The notes beneath the pieces are model-generated. The model saw only the letters and a list, made by a program, of their open reading frames with translations. It did not search any database and was not told the origin of the DNA. Below are positions 17,226 to 26,157 of a DNA stretch of 64,000 nt, in pieces. A program made the position numbers and the translations under genes. The first letter of the stretch is position 1, and each line of letters opens with the position of its first letter. The DNA is from Cohnella thermotolerans DSM 17683 (GTDB lineage Bacteria > Bacillota > Bacilli > Paenibacillales > Paenibacillaceae), in contig NZ_KE386959.1 of NCBI RefSeq assembly GCF_000429825.1, positions 1 to 64,000 on the forward strand. Reading direction: 5' to 3'.

Positions 17226-18848
17226 ATGAAGCGGACGGAAGTGGACGGATGGGTGCGCGCCGAAGGGAAAAGGCTGGTCAACGGGCGCGGAGAAGAATTG
17301 ATTTTGCGGGGAGTCGGGCTCGGGAGCTGGTTGCTCCCGGAAGGCTATATGTGGAAGCTGCCGGAGGGCGGAGACCGGCCGAGACGGATCGAGCGGATGG
17401 TGGCCGAGCTCGTCGGCGACGAGGAAGCGGCTTCCTTCTGGGAAGCGTATCGCGACCGTTATATCGCCGAAGCGGACATTCGGCGGATCGCGGAGGAAGG
17501 CTTCAACTCCGTCCGGGTGCCGTTCAACGCCCGTATGCTGCTGGAGGGAGAGTTGAACGGAGAAGGCTACAACGAAGCCGCGCTGCGGCTGCTGGATCGC
17601 GTGATCCGGTGGTGCAGAACCTGGAACTTATACGTCATTCTGGACATGCACGGCGCGCCTGGCGGCCAGACCGGGGCGAATATCGACGATTCGGAGCATG
17701 ATCGGCCGGAGCTGTTCATGAACGAGCGGCATCGGGTGGCCGCCATCGGGATGTGGCGCATGCTGGCGCGCCGCTATCGGGACGAATGGATCGTCGCGGG
17801 CTACGACCTGCTGAACGAGCCGCTTCCGGATTACCACGGCGCTTATCATGCGGACGTTCAGCCGCTATACCGCGATATGATTCGCGCGATCCGGGAAGTG
17901 GACGACCGGCACCTGATCATCGTCGAAGGCGTGCATTGGGCGACGGACTGGTCGATTTTCACCGAACGTCTGGACGATAACGTGCTGTATCAATTTCATA
18001 AATATTGGAACAACCCGGATACGGAGAGCATCCGGCGCTATCTGGACTTCCGGGAAGCGTGGGAAGCGCCGATCTTCATGGGGGAGGGCGGAGAGAACGA
18101 TCTCGACTGGTACGCGGGCGCTTTTCGGCTGTTCGAGGACCACGGGATCAGCTGGAACTTCTGGACGTGGAAAAAGATGGACACCGACAACTCCCCTTGC
18201 TCGATCGCTCGGCCGGAAGGCTGGGAGAAGCTCGCCGGCTATTTGCAGGGAGGCGAGAAGCCGGATCGCGCCTCGGCAAGCCGGATTCTGACGGCGTATT
18301 TGGATGCGCTGCCGCTGGAGGCGTGCCGCTATCGGCCCGAAGTCGTCCGGGCGCTGTTCCGGCGGCTGCCCGTGCGGATTCCGGCGATCCATTACGGCTT
18401 CCAAGGGCCCGGCATCGGCTTCGCCATCGCCAAAGCAAGCGATTGGGTAGCCGGCTACCGGAGGGGCGACGGGGTGGAGATTCGTTATTTGGACGGCCGC
18501 CCCCGCACGCCGCCGACCGAGCCGGGCTGGCATCGCTGGGACACGGGCGGAGGGCTGTGCGTTCAGCTCGCGCCGGGCGATTGGCTGGCCTACGACTTCA
18601 CGGTCGCTCCAGAAACGGGGGGGCAGACGTATCGGTTGAAAATCCGGCTGAACGCCCCGGACGGACCGGCGAGCGTTGCGGCCGCTGTCGACGGAACGGC
18701 GCTCGGCGTCGCCAAGGCCGAGGCGGATTGGACGGAGGCGCCGCTCGAGCTGCCGCCCCTTGCGGAAGGCGGACACCGCATCGTTGTGACGGCCCGCGAA
18801 GGCAAGGTGCGGCTGGAATCGCTTGTGTTCGAGCGGTCGGAAGGATAA
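17226..18848 (+). CDS. glycoside hydrolase family 5 enzyme with C-terminal accessory domain
   Basis: 540 residues with no signal peptide, so probably intracellular. The GH5 domain covers about 10-370. The acid/base glutamate lies in DLLNEPLPDYHG, the nucleophile in APIFMGEGGEND, and the conserved GFNSVRVPFN and VILDMHGAPGG segments are present. The last 170 residues form a beta-rich region ending KVRLESLVFER, resembling a carbohydrate-binding module. It likely cleaves oligosaccharides imported by the adjacent ABC system, with beta-glucan or mannan as possible substrates. ATG 17226 has AAGGGGGAG upstream and lies 17 bases after the regulator stop, so it is probably co-transcribed. Confidence 0.85.
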   Translation: MKRTEVDGWVRAEGKRLVNGRGEELILRGVGLGSWLLPEGYMWKLPEGGDRPRRIERMVAELVGDEEAASFWEAYRDRYIAEADIRRIAEEGFNSVRVPFNARMLLEGELNGEGYNEAALRLLDRVIRWCRTWNLYVILDMHGAPGGQTGANIDDSEHDRPELFMNERHRVAAIGMWRMLARRYRDEWIVAGYDLLNEPLPDYHGAYHADVQPLYRDMIRAIREVDDRHLIIVEGVHWATDWSIFTERLDDNVLYQFHKYWNNPDTESIRRYLDFREAWEAPIFMGEGGENDLDWYAGAFRLFEDHGISWNFWTWKKMDTDNSPCSIARPEGWEKLAGYLQGGEKPDRASASRILTAYLDALPLEACRYRPEVVRALFRRLPVRIPAIHYGFQGPGIGFAIAKASDWVAGYRRGDGVEIRYLDGRPRTPPTEPGWHRWDTGGGLCVQLAPGDWLAYDFTVAPETGGQTYRLKIRLNAPDGPASVAAAVDGTALGVAKAEADWTEAPLELPPLAEGGHRIVVTAREGKVRLESLVFERSEG

Positions 18849-18889
18849 CATTCCCTAGCGGCGGATGCGCGCGGGCCGACAGGCTTGCC

Positions 18890-18919
18890 TTGACGCTGTC
18901 GAACGCGCAAAGCTATAAT
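18890..18919 (+). promoter_or_regulatory. guaA promoter
   Basis: TTGACG (18890-18895) and TATAAT (18914-18919) are separated by 18 bases and lie 44 bases before the guaA start. No PurBox or riboswitch was seen here. Confidence 0.6.
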
Positions 18920-18962
18920 TACTTCAATCTAAGGGAATGTACCAGGAGGCTCGGTTAGCAAA

Positions 18963-20504
18963 GTGAACAACCATCCGCATGAAATGATCGTCGTCCTCGA
19001 CTTCGGCGGTCAGTACAATCAGCTCATCGCCCGCCGCATCCGCGATCTTGGCGTCTATAGCGAATTGCTGCCGCACAATACGAGCGCGGACAAGCTTCGC
19101 GAGCTTCGGCCGAAGGGCGTCGTTTTCTCGGGAGGTCCCGCCAGCGTTTACGCGGAGGGGGCTCCGACCGTCGATCCCGGCGTGTACGAGCTCGGTGTTC
19201 CGATTCTCGGCATTTGCTACGGCATGCAATTGATTACGCACCAGCAGGGCGGCAAGGTCGAGCCGGCGACCAAGCGCGAATACGGCAAGTCGGACGTCGA
19301 CTTCGCGCATGACTGCAAGCTTGTCCAAGGCCTGGACAGCCGGCAGACGGTATGGATGAGCCACGGCGACCATGTGACGGAGCTTCCTTCCGGGTTCAAA
19401 GTGGACGCGAGCACGCCGCACGCTCCCGTCGCGGCGATGAGCGACGAATCCCGGGGACTTTACGCGGTACAATTCCATCCCGAAGTTCGGCACTCCGTGC
19501 ACGGCAATGAGATGATCCGCAACTTCCTGTATGAAATTTGCGGCTGCAAGGGCGACTGGAGCATGTCCTCCTTCATCGAGGACACCATCCGGGAGATCCG
19601 CGACCAGGTCGGCGACCAGAAGGTGCTGTGCGCCTTGTCCGGAGGCGTCGATTCGTCCGTCGTCGCGGCGCTCGTTCACAAGGCGGTCGGCGACCAGCTT
19701 ACTTGCATGTTCATCGATCACGGGCTGCTGCGCAAAGGGGAAGCCGAGAGCGTCATGGACACGTTCGTCGGCAAGTTCGACATGAACGTCGTGAAGATCG
19801 ACGCCCGGGAGCGGTTCCTCGGCAAGCTGCGCGGCGTCTCGGACCCCGAGGAGAAGCGGAAAATCATCGGTACGGAGTTCATTCGCGTGTTCGAGGAAGA
19901 ATCGGCCAAGTTCGACGACTTCGCCTTCCTCGCCCAGGGCACGCTGTACACCGACATCGTCGAGAGCGGCACGGTGACGGCGCAGACGATCAAGTCGCAC
20001 CACAACGTCGGCGGATTGCCGAAGGATATGAAGTTCAAGCTGGTCGAGCCGTTGAAGGCGCTGTTCAAGGACGAGGTGCGCAAGGTCGGCACGGAATGCG
20101 GCCTGCCGGACGCCATCGTCTGGCGCCAGCCGTTCCCGGGACCGGGGCTGGCCATCCGCGTGCTCGGCGAAGTGACCGAGGAGAAGCTGGAGATCGTGCG
20201 CGAATCGGACGCGATCCTGCGCGAAGAGATCGCGAAGGCTGGGCTCGACCGCGAGATTTGGCAATATTTCACGGCGCTGCCGAACATGAAGAGCGTCGGC
20301 GTCATGGGCGACGGGCGCACGTATTCGTATACGGTCGGCATTCGCGCCGTCACCTCGATCGACGGCATGACGGCCGATTGGGCGCGCATTCCGTGGGACG
20401 TGCTGGAGAAAATTTCGGTGCGGATCGTCAACGAAGTGCAGAACGTCAACCGGATCGTTTACGACATTACGTCGAAGCCGCCGGCGACCATTGAGTGGGA
20501 ATAA
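18963..20504 (+). CDS. guaA: GMP synthase (glutamine-hydrolysing)
   Basis: 513 residues, normal length. It aminates XMP to GMP, using glutamine and ATP, in the cytosol. The N-terminal class I glutaminase domain shows [17 protein letters not shown], the nucleophile cysteine in [10 protein letters not shown], and the His/Glu pair in AVQFHPEV. The ATP-pyrophosphatase domain has the P-loop [13 protein letters not shown] near residue 225, and the C-terminal dimerisation domain ends [17 protein letters not shown]. The start is GTG 18963, which gives the usual short lead before [15 protein letters not shown] lies about 13 bases upstream, a long spacing. It is monocistronic between its own promoter and terminator. 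Confidence 0.97.
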   Translation: MNNHPHEMIVVLDFGGQYNQLIARRIRDLGVYSELLPHNTSADKLRELRPKGVVFSGGPASVYAEGAPTVDPGVYELGVPILGICYGMQLITHQQGGKVEPATKREYGKSDVDFAHDCKLVQGLDSRQTVWMSHGDHVTELPSGFKVDASTPHAPVAAMSDESRGLYAVQFHPEVRHSVHGNEMIRNFLYEICGCKGDWSMSSFIEDTIREIRDQVGDQKVLCALSGGVDSSVVAALVHKAVGDQLTCMFIDHGLLRKGEAESVMDTFVGKFDMNVVKIDARERFLGKLRGVSDPEEKRKIIGTEFIRVFEEESAKFDDFAFLAQGTLYTDIVESGTVTAQTIKSHHNVGGLPKDMKFKLVEPLKALFKDEVRKVGTECGLPDAIVWRQPFPGPGLAIRVLGEVTEEKLEIVRESDAILREEIAKAGLDREIWQYFTALPNMKSVGVMGDGRTYSYTVGIRAVTSIDGMTADWARIPWDVLEKISVRIVNEVQNVNRIVYDITSKPPATIEWE

Positions 20505-20516
20505 AGGAATTTCGGG

Positions 20517-20558
20517 AACCGTCAGAAGCCGCATGCGAATGCGGCTGCTGGCGGTTTT
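20517..20558 (+). terminator. guaA terminator
   Basis: AACCGTCAG and AGCCGCAT pair with ATGCGGCT and CTGGCGGTT (one G-T pair) around a short loop, followed by TTTT. Confidence 0.75.
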
Positions 20559-20585
20559 GACTGCCGATCGGAGGCTTCGAGATTC

Positions 20586-21437
20586 GTGAAATTGTTCCAT
20601 TACAACCCCGACAAACCTTACCGGGACCATCCCGATCTGTACGTCAACCATTGGGGCAAGGAAGATTGCGCTCCGCGCCATTCGTTCGGTCCCGGCATCC
20701 GGGACGTGCACAAGTTCCACTTCATCCATCGGGGCCGCGGAATCGTCCGCGTCGCGGGGCACACCTACGAACTCTCGGCAGGGGAAGCTTTCCTGATTTA
20801 CCCGAACGTCGTCATCTATTACGAGGCGGACGAGGCCGATCCATGGACCTACTCTTATTGCGCGTTCTACGGAGGACGGGTGGAGGAGCTGCTCTCCCGA
20901 ACCCGATTGACGCCGGAGCGGCCCGTTTTTCCCATGGATTTGCAAGTGATGCCGAGCCTGATCGAACAGTTATCCGACGCGCTGAAGCACGGGCGGAACC
21001 GGGATTTGCGCCTGAATGCGCTCTCTTACCGGTTCATGGCCGCGCTGGTCGAAGCCGCCCCGATTCAGCCGGGCGGGCAGAACCATTCCCGCAAGCACCA
21101 CGCGTATATTCATCAAGCGATGGAGTTCATGCACGCCCATTACAGCGAGCCGATCTCGATCGCGCAGCTCGCTTCGGACCTCGGGTTGGACCGCAAATAT
21201 TTGTCCGCGATTTTCAAGGAAGCGACAGGGGTTCCTCCTCAGCGTTATCTGATGGAATACCGGATGCGCAAGGCTTGCGGATTGCTTCGGGGCAGCGGCT
21301 TCTCCGTCGGCGAAATTGCGAGATCGGTCGGGTATGAGGATGCGCTTCTTTTCTCCAAAATGTTCCGGCGATACGCGGGCGTCTCCCCATCCGAGTTCCG
21401 TTCGGGCGATTATGACATTCCTGACATTATTCCATAA
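20586..21437 (+). CDS. AraC family transcriptional regulator with cupin sensor domain
   Basis: 283 residues from GTG 20586. Residues 1-160 are an AraC-type cupin arm, with HKFHFIHRGRGIVRVAG and YELSAGEAFLIYPN. Two helix-turn-helix motifs lie at about 195-215 (ISIAQLASDLGLDRKYLSAI) and 245-268 (FSVGEIARSVGYEDALLFSK), ending in the usual AGVSPSEFR. Such proteins sense a sugar through the cupin domain and regulate neighbouring catabolic genes. The most likely target here is the aldo/keto reductase gene 80 bases downstream, which has its own ribosome site. That link is inferred from position only. Confidence 0.88.
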   Translation: MKLFHYNPDKPYRDHPDLYVNHWGKEDCAPRHSFGPGIRDVHKFHFIHRGRGIVRVAGHTYELSAGEAFLIYPNVVIYYEADEADPWTYSYCAFYGGRVEELLSRTRLTPERPVFPMDLQVMPSLIEQLSDALKHGRNRDLRLNALSYRFMAALVEAAPIQPGGQNHSRKHHAYIHQAMEFMHAHYSEPISIAQLASDLGLDRKYLSAIFKEATGVPPQRYLMEYRMRKACGLLRGSGFSVGEIARSVGYEDALLFSKMFRRYAGVSPSEFRSGDYDIPDIIP

Positions 21438-21516
21438 AACCCTTCCCTCTTGACATAGGCTTGCCTTCCCGTTAGAGCTATGATGAATTACATCCGATAA
21501 CGAGGAGGAAGCGACG

Positions 21517-22506
21517 ATGGGGTATTTGGCTAGCGAGAGCCGTTACGACAACATGACATATAACCGTTCCGGAAAAAGCGGGCTGAAGCTGCCGGCGATC
21601 TCTCTGGGGCTGTGGCACAACTTCGGCGGCATTAACGTGTACGAGAACAGCAGGGCGATGCTACGCCGGGCGTTCGATCTGGGCATTACGCATTTCGATC
21701 TCGCCAACAATTACGGGCCCCCTCCGGGTTCCGCGGAAGAGACGTTCGGACAAGCGCTTAAGCAGGATCTGGCTCCTTACCGGGACGAGCTCATCATCTC
21801 GACGAAGGCGGGCTACTACATGTGGCCGGGACCGTACGGAGATTGGGGTTCGAAAAAGTATCTCGTCTCCAGCCTCGACCAGAGCCTGAAGCGGATGGGG
21901 CTCGATTACGTGGACATTTTCTATCATCACCGTCCGGATCCGGATACGCCGCTCGAAGAGACGATGGCGGCTCTCGATTTGGTCGTGCGTCAAGGCAAAG
22001 CGCTGTACGTCGGCGTGTCCAACTACAGCCCGGAGCAGACGCGCGAAGCCTCCCGCATTCTGAAGAGCCTTGGCACGCCGTGCGTCATTCATCAGCCGAG
22101 CTATTCGATGATGAACCGCTGGATCGAGAACGGCTTGCTCGACGTGCTGGAGGAGGAAGGAATCGGATCGATCGCCTTCTCGCCGCTCAACAAAGGCATT
22201 CTGACGGACCGCTACCTGAACGGGATCGCGCCGGACTCCCGCGCCGCAGGCCCGAGCGTCTTCCTCAAGCCGGAGGATCTCGACGAGGCGACGATCGGGA
22301 AAGTGCGGAAGCTGAACGACCTGGCTGCCGAGCGAGGGCAGAAGCTGTCGCAGATGGCGCTCGCGTGGGTGCTGCGCGGCGGGCGCGTCACTTCGGCGCT
22401 CATCGGCGCGAGCAAGGTGAGCCAGATCGAAGACGCCGTCGGTGCCGTGCGGAACCTGAGCTTCACCGACGAAGAGCTTGCGCGCATCGACGCCTTTTTG
22501 GGCTGA
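21517..22506 (+). CDS. mgrA: aldo/keto reductase, YghZ / L-glyceraldehyde-3-phosphate reductase type
   Basis: 329 residues. NADPH-dependent cytosolic reductase with the AKR tetrad visible: Asp in FDLANNYGPPPG, Tyr in the same segment, Lys in ISTKAGYYMWPGPYGDWGSK, and His in FYHHRPDPDTPLEE. The GDWGSKKYLVSSLDQSLKRM wording is characteristic of the E. coli YghZ branch, which reduces L-glyceraldehyde 3-phosphate and methylglyoxal. A wider AKR role is possible. ATG 21517 follows GAGGAGG by 8 bases. It ends at a strong terminator at 22540. Confidence 0.85.
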   Translation: MGYLASESRYDNMTYNRSGKSGLKLPAISLGLWHNFGGINVYENSRAMLRRAFDLGITHFDLANNYGPPPGSAEETFGQALKQDLAPYRDELIISTKAGYYMWPGPYGDWGSKKYLVSSLDQSLKRMGLDYVDIFYHHRPDPDTPLEETMAALDLVVRQGKALYVGVSNYSPEQTREASRILKSLGTPCVIHQPSYSMMNRWIENGLLDVLEEEGIGSIAFSPLNKGILTDRYLNGIAPDSRAAGPSVFLKPEDLDEATIGKVRKLNDLAAERGQKLSQMALAWVLRGGRVTSALIGASKVSQIEDAVGAVRNLSFTDEELARIDAFLG

Positions 22507-22539
22507 TGCCTCGCAGAGGCAAATAAACGAAGCCGGACG

Positions 22540-22567
22540 GAACGCCCCGCGGGGCGTTCTTTTTTTC
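22540..22567 (+). terminator. strong intrinsic terminator after the aldo/keto reductase
   Basis: GAACGCCCCG pairs perfectly with CGGGGCGTTC and is followed by eight T. Confidence 0.9.
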
Positions 22568-22634
22568 TCGATTATTGCCGATTTTGGGAAGTAAATGGGT
22601 TCTTTTTCACGATCAACAGAATTGAAAACGCTAT

Positions 22635-22679
22635 CAAAACGAACTAATTCGTCAAGGAAATACAAAAAAGTTCGTAAAA
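22635..22679 (+). promoter_or_regulatory. candidate PurBox pair (PurR) upstream of the purine permease
   Basis: CAAAACGAACTAA at 22635-22647 and AAAGTTCGTAAAA at 22667-22679 resemble the inverted PurBoxes AWWWCCGAACWWT and AWWGTTCGGWWWT, each with imperfect matches. The 19-base separation is the same as in the pair before purE (36690-36734). They lie just upstream of the -35 box. Confidence 0.45.
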
Positions 22680-22683
22680 CCGA

Positions 22684-22712
22684 TTGACGAAGCAGCGACT
22701 TATACCTAGAAT
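22684..22712 (+). promoter_or_regulatory. purine permease promoter
   Basis: TTGACG (22684-22689) and TAGAAT (22707-22712) at 17-base spacing, placing the start of transcription about 20-25 bases before the riboswitch. Confidence 0.6.
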
Positions 22713-22742
22713 GAGGAAGGACAACAAACTGAATCGTATTTT

Positions 22743-22806
22743 TCGTATAATCCCGGGAATCGGCCCGGGAGTCTCTAGGGATCACCGCAAATGATCCGGC
22801 TACGGA
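22743..22806 (+). ncRNA. purine riboswitch aptamer, guanine/hypoxanthine class
   Basis: The P1 strands CGTA and TACG enclose the conserved TATAATC start. The first hairpin has CCCGGGAATCGGCCCGGG with the loop-2-type sequence, the junction GTCTCTA follows, then the second hairpin around ACCGCAAATGAT and the closing GGCTACGG. The base at the position that pairs with the ligand is C (CTACG), which specifies guanine or hypoxanthine rather than adenine. The expression platform is the terminator at 22874-22903. Confidence 0.88.
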
Positions 22807-22873
22807 AAACGGGAAAGACAGACCGGCGGGAAAACGCGCGATTCCCCCGGTATGCTTTTTCGTCGTTGTGCGG

Positions 22874-22903
22874 AACCTAGAAGAGGCATCTTCTGGGTTT
22901 TTT
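22874..22903 (+). terminator. riboswitch-controlled terminator before the purine permease
   Basis: AACCTAGAAGA pairs with TCTTCTGGGTT (one T-G pair) around GGCA and is followed by TTTT. It is the expected off-switch when purine binds the upstream aptamer. Confidence 0.75.
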
Positions 22904-22947
22904 GTTTCTTACGATTCAGTCAATTCGAAGGAGGGCTTGCCCTAGTT

Positions 22948-24342
22948 ATGGACAGATTCTTCAAGCTAAAGGAACTCGGAACGAACGTGCGTACGGAGAT
23001 CATGGCGGGCGTTACGACGTTCATGACGATGGCTTACATTTTGGCGGTCAACCCGGCCATACTGGGAGGCTCCGGGCTCGATACGTACAGCATCTTCCTG
23101 GCGACGGCGCTGGCGGCGGGAATTTTCACTCTCGCGATGGGCTTGTTCGTCAACTTCCCCGTGGCGCTTGCGCCGGGCATGGGGCTGAACGCGTACTTCG
23201 CCACGACGGTCGTCGCTTCCAAGGCGACGGATCACCCGATCACTCCTTCGATGGGGCTGGCGGCGGTGTTTATTTCGGGAATCATTTTCTTGATCCTGAC
23301 CGTCACCAAAATTCGGCAATTGCTGGTCGTCGCCGTGCCTGACGGATTGAAACACGCCATTACGGTCGGCATCGGCTTGTTCATTGCGATCATCGGCTTG
23401 AAAAACAGCGGCCTGCTGACCATCTCGCTCGACGCGTTCGGCCGCGACTTTGCCAAAGGCTCCTATACGGACCTCGGCGGAAGCGAGACCGTCCTGCATC
23501 TGGGCGATTTGACCCAACCGACGGTATGGTTGACGGTTGTCGGCCTCTTTCTGATCGGCCTCCTGATGGTTTTGCGCGTGCGCGGCGCCATCTTGATCGG
23601 CATTCTGCTGACGACGCTGATCGGTGCCATTCCGGGCGTCGATGTCGTCGACTTCGGCACGCTTAAAGGACAAGATTGGGTTCCCGATTTCAGCCAGCTG
23701 AACTTCTGGGATCTCGACTTCGGCGATCTGCTCTCGACGGGCCTGCTGTCAGCCATCGCGACGTTTACGTTCGTCGAGCTGTTCGACACGTTCGGCACGC
23801 TGGTGGGTACGGCCAACCGCGCCGGCCTCTTGAAGAACAAAGAGGAAGGCCAAAAGCTCATCGGCAAAGCGATGGTAGTCGACTCCCTGGCTGTCAGCGG
23901 CGGCGCCATGCTCGGTACGAGCACGATGACCGCTTTCGTGGAGAGCTCCGCGGGCATCGCGGAAGGCGGCCGCACCGGTCTGACGTCTTCGACGACCGGC
24001 GTCCTGTTCCTCCTCTCGCTGTTCCTGGCGCCGATCGCGCTGCTCGTGCCAACTCCGGCGACCAGCGCGGCGCTCATCATCGTCGGCGTCCTGATGATGC
24101 AGTCGATCAAGGAGATCGACTTCACCGATCTGGTGATCGGCATTCCCGCGTTCCTGACGGTAACGCTCATGCCGTTTACGTACAACATCGCCAACGGCAT
24201 TTCGTTCGGCATCGTGTCGTACATTGTGCTTGCCTCGGCCTCGAGCTGGTTCGGCAAGAAAAAATACAGCGTCCACTGGCTGATGTGGATCCTGTTCGTG
24301 CTCGTCATTGCAAGATACCTGTTCATCGGCTCGCAAGGCTAA
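22948..24342 (+). CDS. pbuG: NCS2-family purine permease (PbuG/AzgA type)
   Basis: 464 residues with 12 or more hydrophobic helices. AzgA-type signatures are ILAVNPAILGGSGLD, FPVALAPGMGLNAYFA, FVELFDTFGTLVGTANRAGL and GGAMLGTSTMTAFVESSAGI. It should import hypoxanthine and guanine with protons. The guanine-class riboswitch and PurBox-like sites in front support that substrate. An open frame reaches back to 22852 through the terminator stem, so ATG 22948 was chosen; its AAGGAGG is about 13 bases away, longer than ideal. Functionally it is the salvage counterpart of the de novo operon at 37070. Confidence 0.9.
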   Translation: MDRFFKLKELGTNVRTEIMAGVTTFMTMAYILAVNPAILGGSGLDTYSIFLATALAAGIFTLAMGLFVNFPVALAPGMGLNAYFATTVVASKATDHPITPSMGLAAVFISGIIFLILTVTKIRQLLVVAVPDGLKHAITVGIGLFIAIIGLKNSGLLTISLDAFGRDFAKGSYTDLGGSETVLHLGDLTQPTVWLTVVGLFLIGLLMVLRVRGAILIGILLTTLIGAIPGVDVVDFGTLKGQDWVPDFSQLNFWDLDFGDLLSTGLLSAIATFTFVELFDTFGTLVGTANRAGLLKNKEEGQKLIGKAMVVDSLAVSGGAMLGTSTMTAFVESSAGIAEGGRTGLTSSTTGVLFLLSLFLAPIALLVPTPATSAALIIVGVLMMQSIKEIDFTDLVIGIPAFLTVTLMPFTYNIANGISFGIVSYIVLASASSWFGKKKYSVHWLMWILFVLVIARYLFIGSQG

Positions 24343-24408
24343 AACGCAGCCGCTTCAAAACGTGCGAAGGATCTGCCGACCGCTCCAAAGCGCGCGAAGG
24401 TTCTGTCC

Positions 24409-24441
24409 GCCGCTTCCCACCCCGGGGAGCGGCTTTGTTTT
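24409..24441 (+). terminator. terminator after the purine permease
   Basis: CCGCTTCCC pairs with GGGGAGCGG (one T-G pair), followed by the T-rich CTTTGTTTTG. Confidence 0.65.
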
Positions 24442-24499
24442 GCATCGGGCTTTTAGATTTCGTCAATTCCCATTAACTTCCAGGTGCCGCGCCTCATCA

Positions 24500-24538
24500 C
24501 CTTTTCTCCGCATTTGTGAGCTTATCCCCGCTGCTCAG
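24500..24538 (-). repeat. dispersed repeat, inverted copy left of the transposase
   Basis: Read on the minus strand this begins CTGAGCAGCGGGGATAAGC and continues TCACAAATGCGGAGAAAAGG. It closely matches the plus-strand copies at 25870 and 26009 (CTGAGGTACGGGGATAAGC, then TTACAAATG). It therefore lies in inverted orientation on the other side of the IS1595-like gene. Confidence 0.6.
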
Positions 24539-24599
24539 CAGAGGGGCTTGTGTTCGCTTTATCGCTTAACCAAAGACGAACGGGGAAACTCTCTTATGA

Positions 24600-24805
24600 A
24601 CTAAACGGTAGAATAGAGCGTTCCCAGCGAACAGTCCAATAGAACGCTCAGGTGAAAAGTACAGGAGAACGATTTGGTGGACGACACGATATCACAAAAT
24701 GAAAACAGCACAATATCACGCACTGAAAACAACACAATAAAACGCTTCAGCGAACAGCACAATAAAACGCTTCAGCGAACGGCGCAATAGTACACTCCGG
24801 CGGGT
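24600..24805. repeat. degenerate ~25-bp tandem repeats
   Basis: About eight diverged units related to GAACAGCACAATAAAACGC-TTCAGC run through the gap between the permease terminator and the transposase gene. The two best copies are exactly 25 bases apart (AATAAAACGCTTCAG at 24736 and 24761). Earlier units are more diverged (CCAATAGAACGCTCAGG, GTAGAATAGAGCGTTCC). No coding potential was seen. Confidence 0.65.
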
Positions 24806-24866
24806 CTTCATCATTTATGGCGGCTCTGACTTGAGATTAGTGTGGAGGCGTTGAGTTGGAAACTGT

Positions 24867-25760
24867 CTAGCTGGCTTTTTGGCCGTAAATCCTTCGAGCG
24901 GCCTTGCGGGTAAGCTGAGGGTAGGTAATGACGGGGCGCGAGACGCACTGCCGAAGCAGATCCCGAACGATCGAATCTTTGCTGGAAGTGAAGTTGAATC
25001 GGTAACCGTACTCGTCCAAGTAAGCCTGCAAATGCTTGGGACCAATCCCGCAGTAGATCTCGTTCATATAGCGCGACATTTGATAGCAAAAAGCGTTTAA
25101 AGGCCGATAACGAGCAGAGTTGTAGATGCCGGGAGCGACCTTAAGGTCGGCTTCCGATGCGACGCATTGCTGAAGGAAGCACCGCATGCCGTATCTCGTC
25201 GTCACTCCCATGAACAATTGCTCCTCTGCCACCTGGTGCAGTTTCACACGGAGCAGATGGCCCTCCTCCGAGATGGAGGCGGCGGTAATCAAAGGCCGGT
25301 ATTTCACATTTCGCCTATAAACGGAGTAAAGAGAGGTCGGCCCATGACGGTCTTCATTGACCCGCACATGACCGGTGAGCGGAAGCTCGGATGTGGTCAG
25401 ACGGATGGCGTGGCGAATCTTGTGGGCGATCAGCCAGGCGGTCTTGTACGTTACCCGGATCGCTTTGGATAACTCGCGGGCGTTAGCGCCTCTTGCAATG
25501 CAATAAATCGCCAGAAACCATTTGCGAAGGGGCGTCTTGCTTTTCTCCATCACGGTTCCTACGGTTAACGACGTCTGGTGACGGCATCTTCCGCATTCAT
25601 AGAGGGGAAGCCGCCGGGTACGCGTCACGGAAGCCTCCCGATGGCGACACAACGGGCAGACATAGCCGTCCGGCCATTTGATCTCGTACAGCTTGCGTGC
25701 GCAGGCTTCTTCGGTAGCAAAACGCCGGCAGAAGGCCTCCATAGACAGGCTCCAATCCAT
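24867..25760 (-). mobile_element. IS1595-like transposase with doubtful catalytic residues
   Basis: 297 residues. The N-terminal zinc ribbon of the IS1595/ISXO2 family is present (CPLCRHREASVTRTRRLPLY, then CGRCRHQTSLTVGTVMEKSK), followed by the helix-turn-helix-like GANARELSKAIRVTYKTAWL and a DDE-like C-terminal domain (CGIGPKHLQAYLDEYGYRFN). The position normally occupied by the first catalytic aspartate (V-D-E-T in active members) reads VRVNEDRHG, so that Asp is Asn. This suggests an inactive or repurposed copy. It starts at ATG 25760 and is flanked by repeats of one family in opposite orientation (24500-24538 and 25870 onward). I saw no obvious target-site duplication. Confidence 0.75.
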
Positions 25761-25869
25761 CGCGGCTCCCCCTCAAACCGAATATATGTTCCTATATTTT
25801 GATTATACCAAACAAATGTTCTCATTTCAAGGGCGATTTTTTAGTAAGAAGAAGAAACGACCACGCCAT

Positions 25870-26040
25870 CTGAGGTACGGGGATAAGCTTACAAATGTGT
25901 GGGAAAACGCGATACCAGCTGGGGGACGGCGAAATGCCGCGACATGGCCAGATGAATCCACTGGCTGAGGTACGGGAAGAGCTGTTCCCGATATAGCGAA
26001 TAGACCGGCTGAGGTATGGGGACAAGCTTACAAAAAGGAA
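25870..26040 (+). repeat. three dispersed repeat copies right of the transposase
   Basis: CTGAGGTACGGGGATAAGC at 25870, CTGAGGTACGGGAAGAGC at 25965 and CTGAGGTATGGGGACAAGC at 26009; the first and third continue TTACAAA. They fill the roughly 400-base gap between the transposase start and the end of the GH3 gene. Nothing else was recognised there. Confidence 0.65.
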
Positions 26041-26157
26041 AAAAAGAATAGTCGGCGGAGCAAAAAGGGGGAGAGGGGCGATGCGGTTAAGGTGGCAAAA
26101 GATGGGCTGGGCAAACCCATTCTTTCAGAGAAGAACGGATTTGCCCGATCTGCCGTC

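Noticed and set aside
18924-20945. 673-codon minus-strand open frame over guaA
   Set aside because: Antisense shadow of guaA and the start of the AraC gene, with no family features.
21450-21484. TTGACA at 21450 as a promoter for the aldo/keto reductase
   Set aside because: The only good -10-like box (TATGAT at 21479) is 23 bases away, too far for a standard promoter; the nearer hexamers match poorly.
22852-22947. Upstream extension of the purine permease frame
   Set aside because: It lies within the riboswitch terminator stem and has no ribosome site; family proteins begin near MDRFFKLKELG.
24600-24805. 25-bp repeats as a degenerate CRISPR array
   Set aside because: Units are contiguous, with no spacer of constant length and no cas gene nearby; the I-C repeat at 3522 is unrelated.
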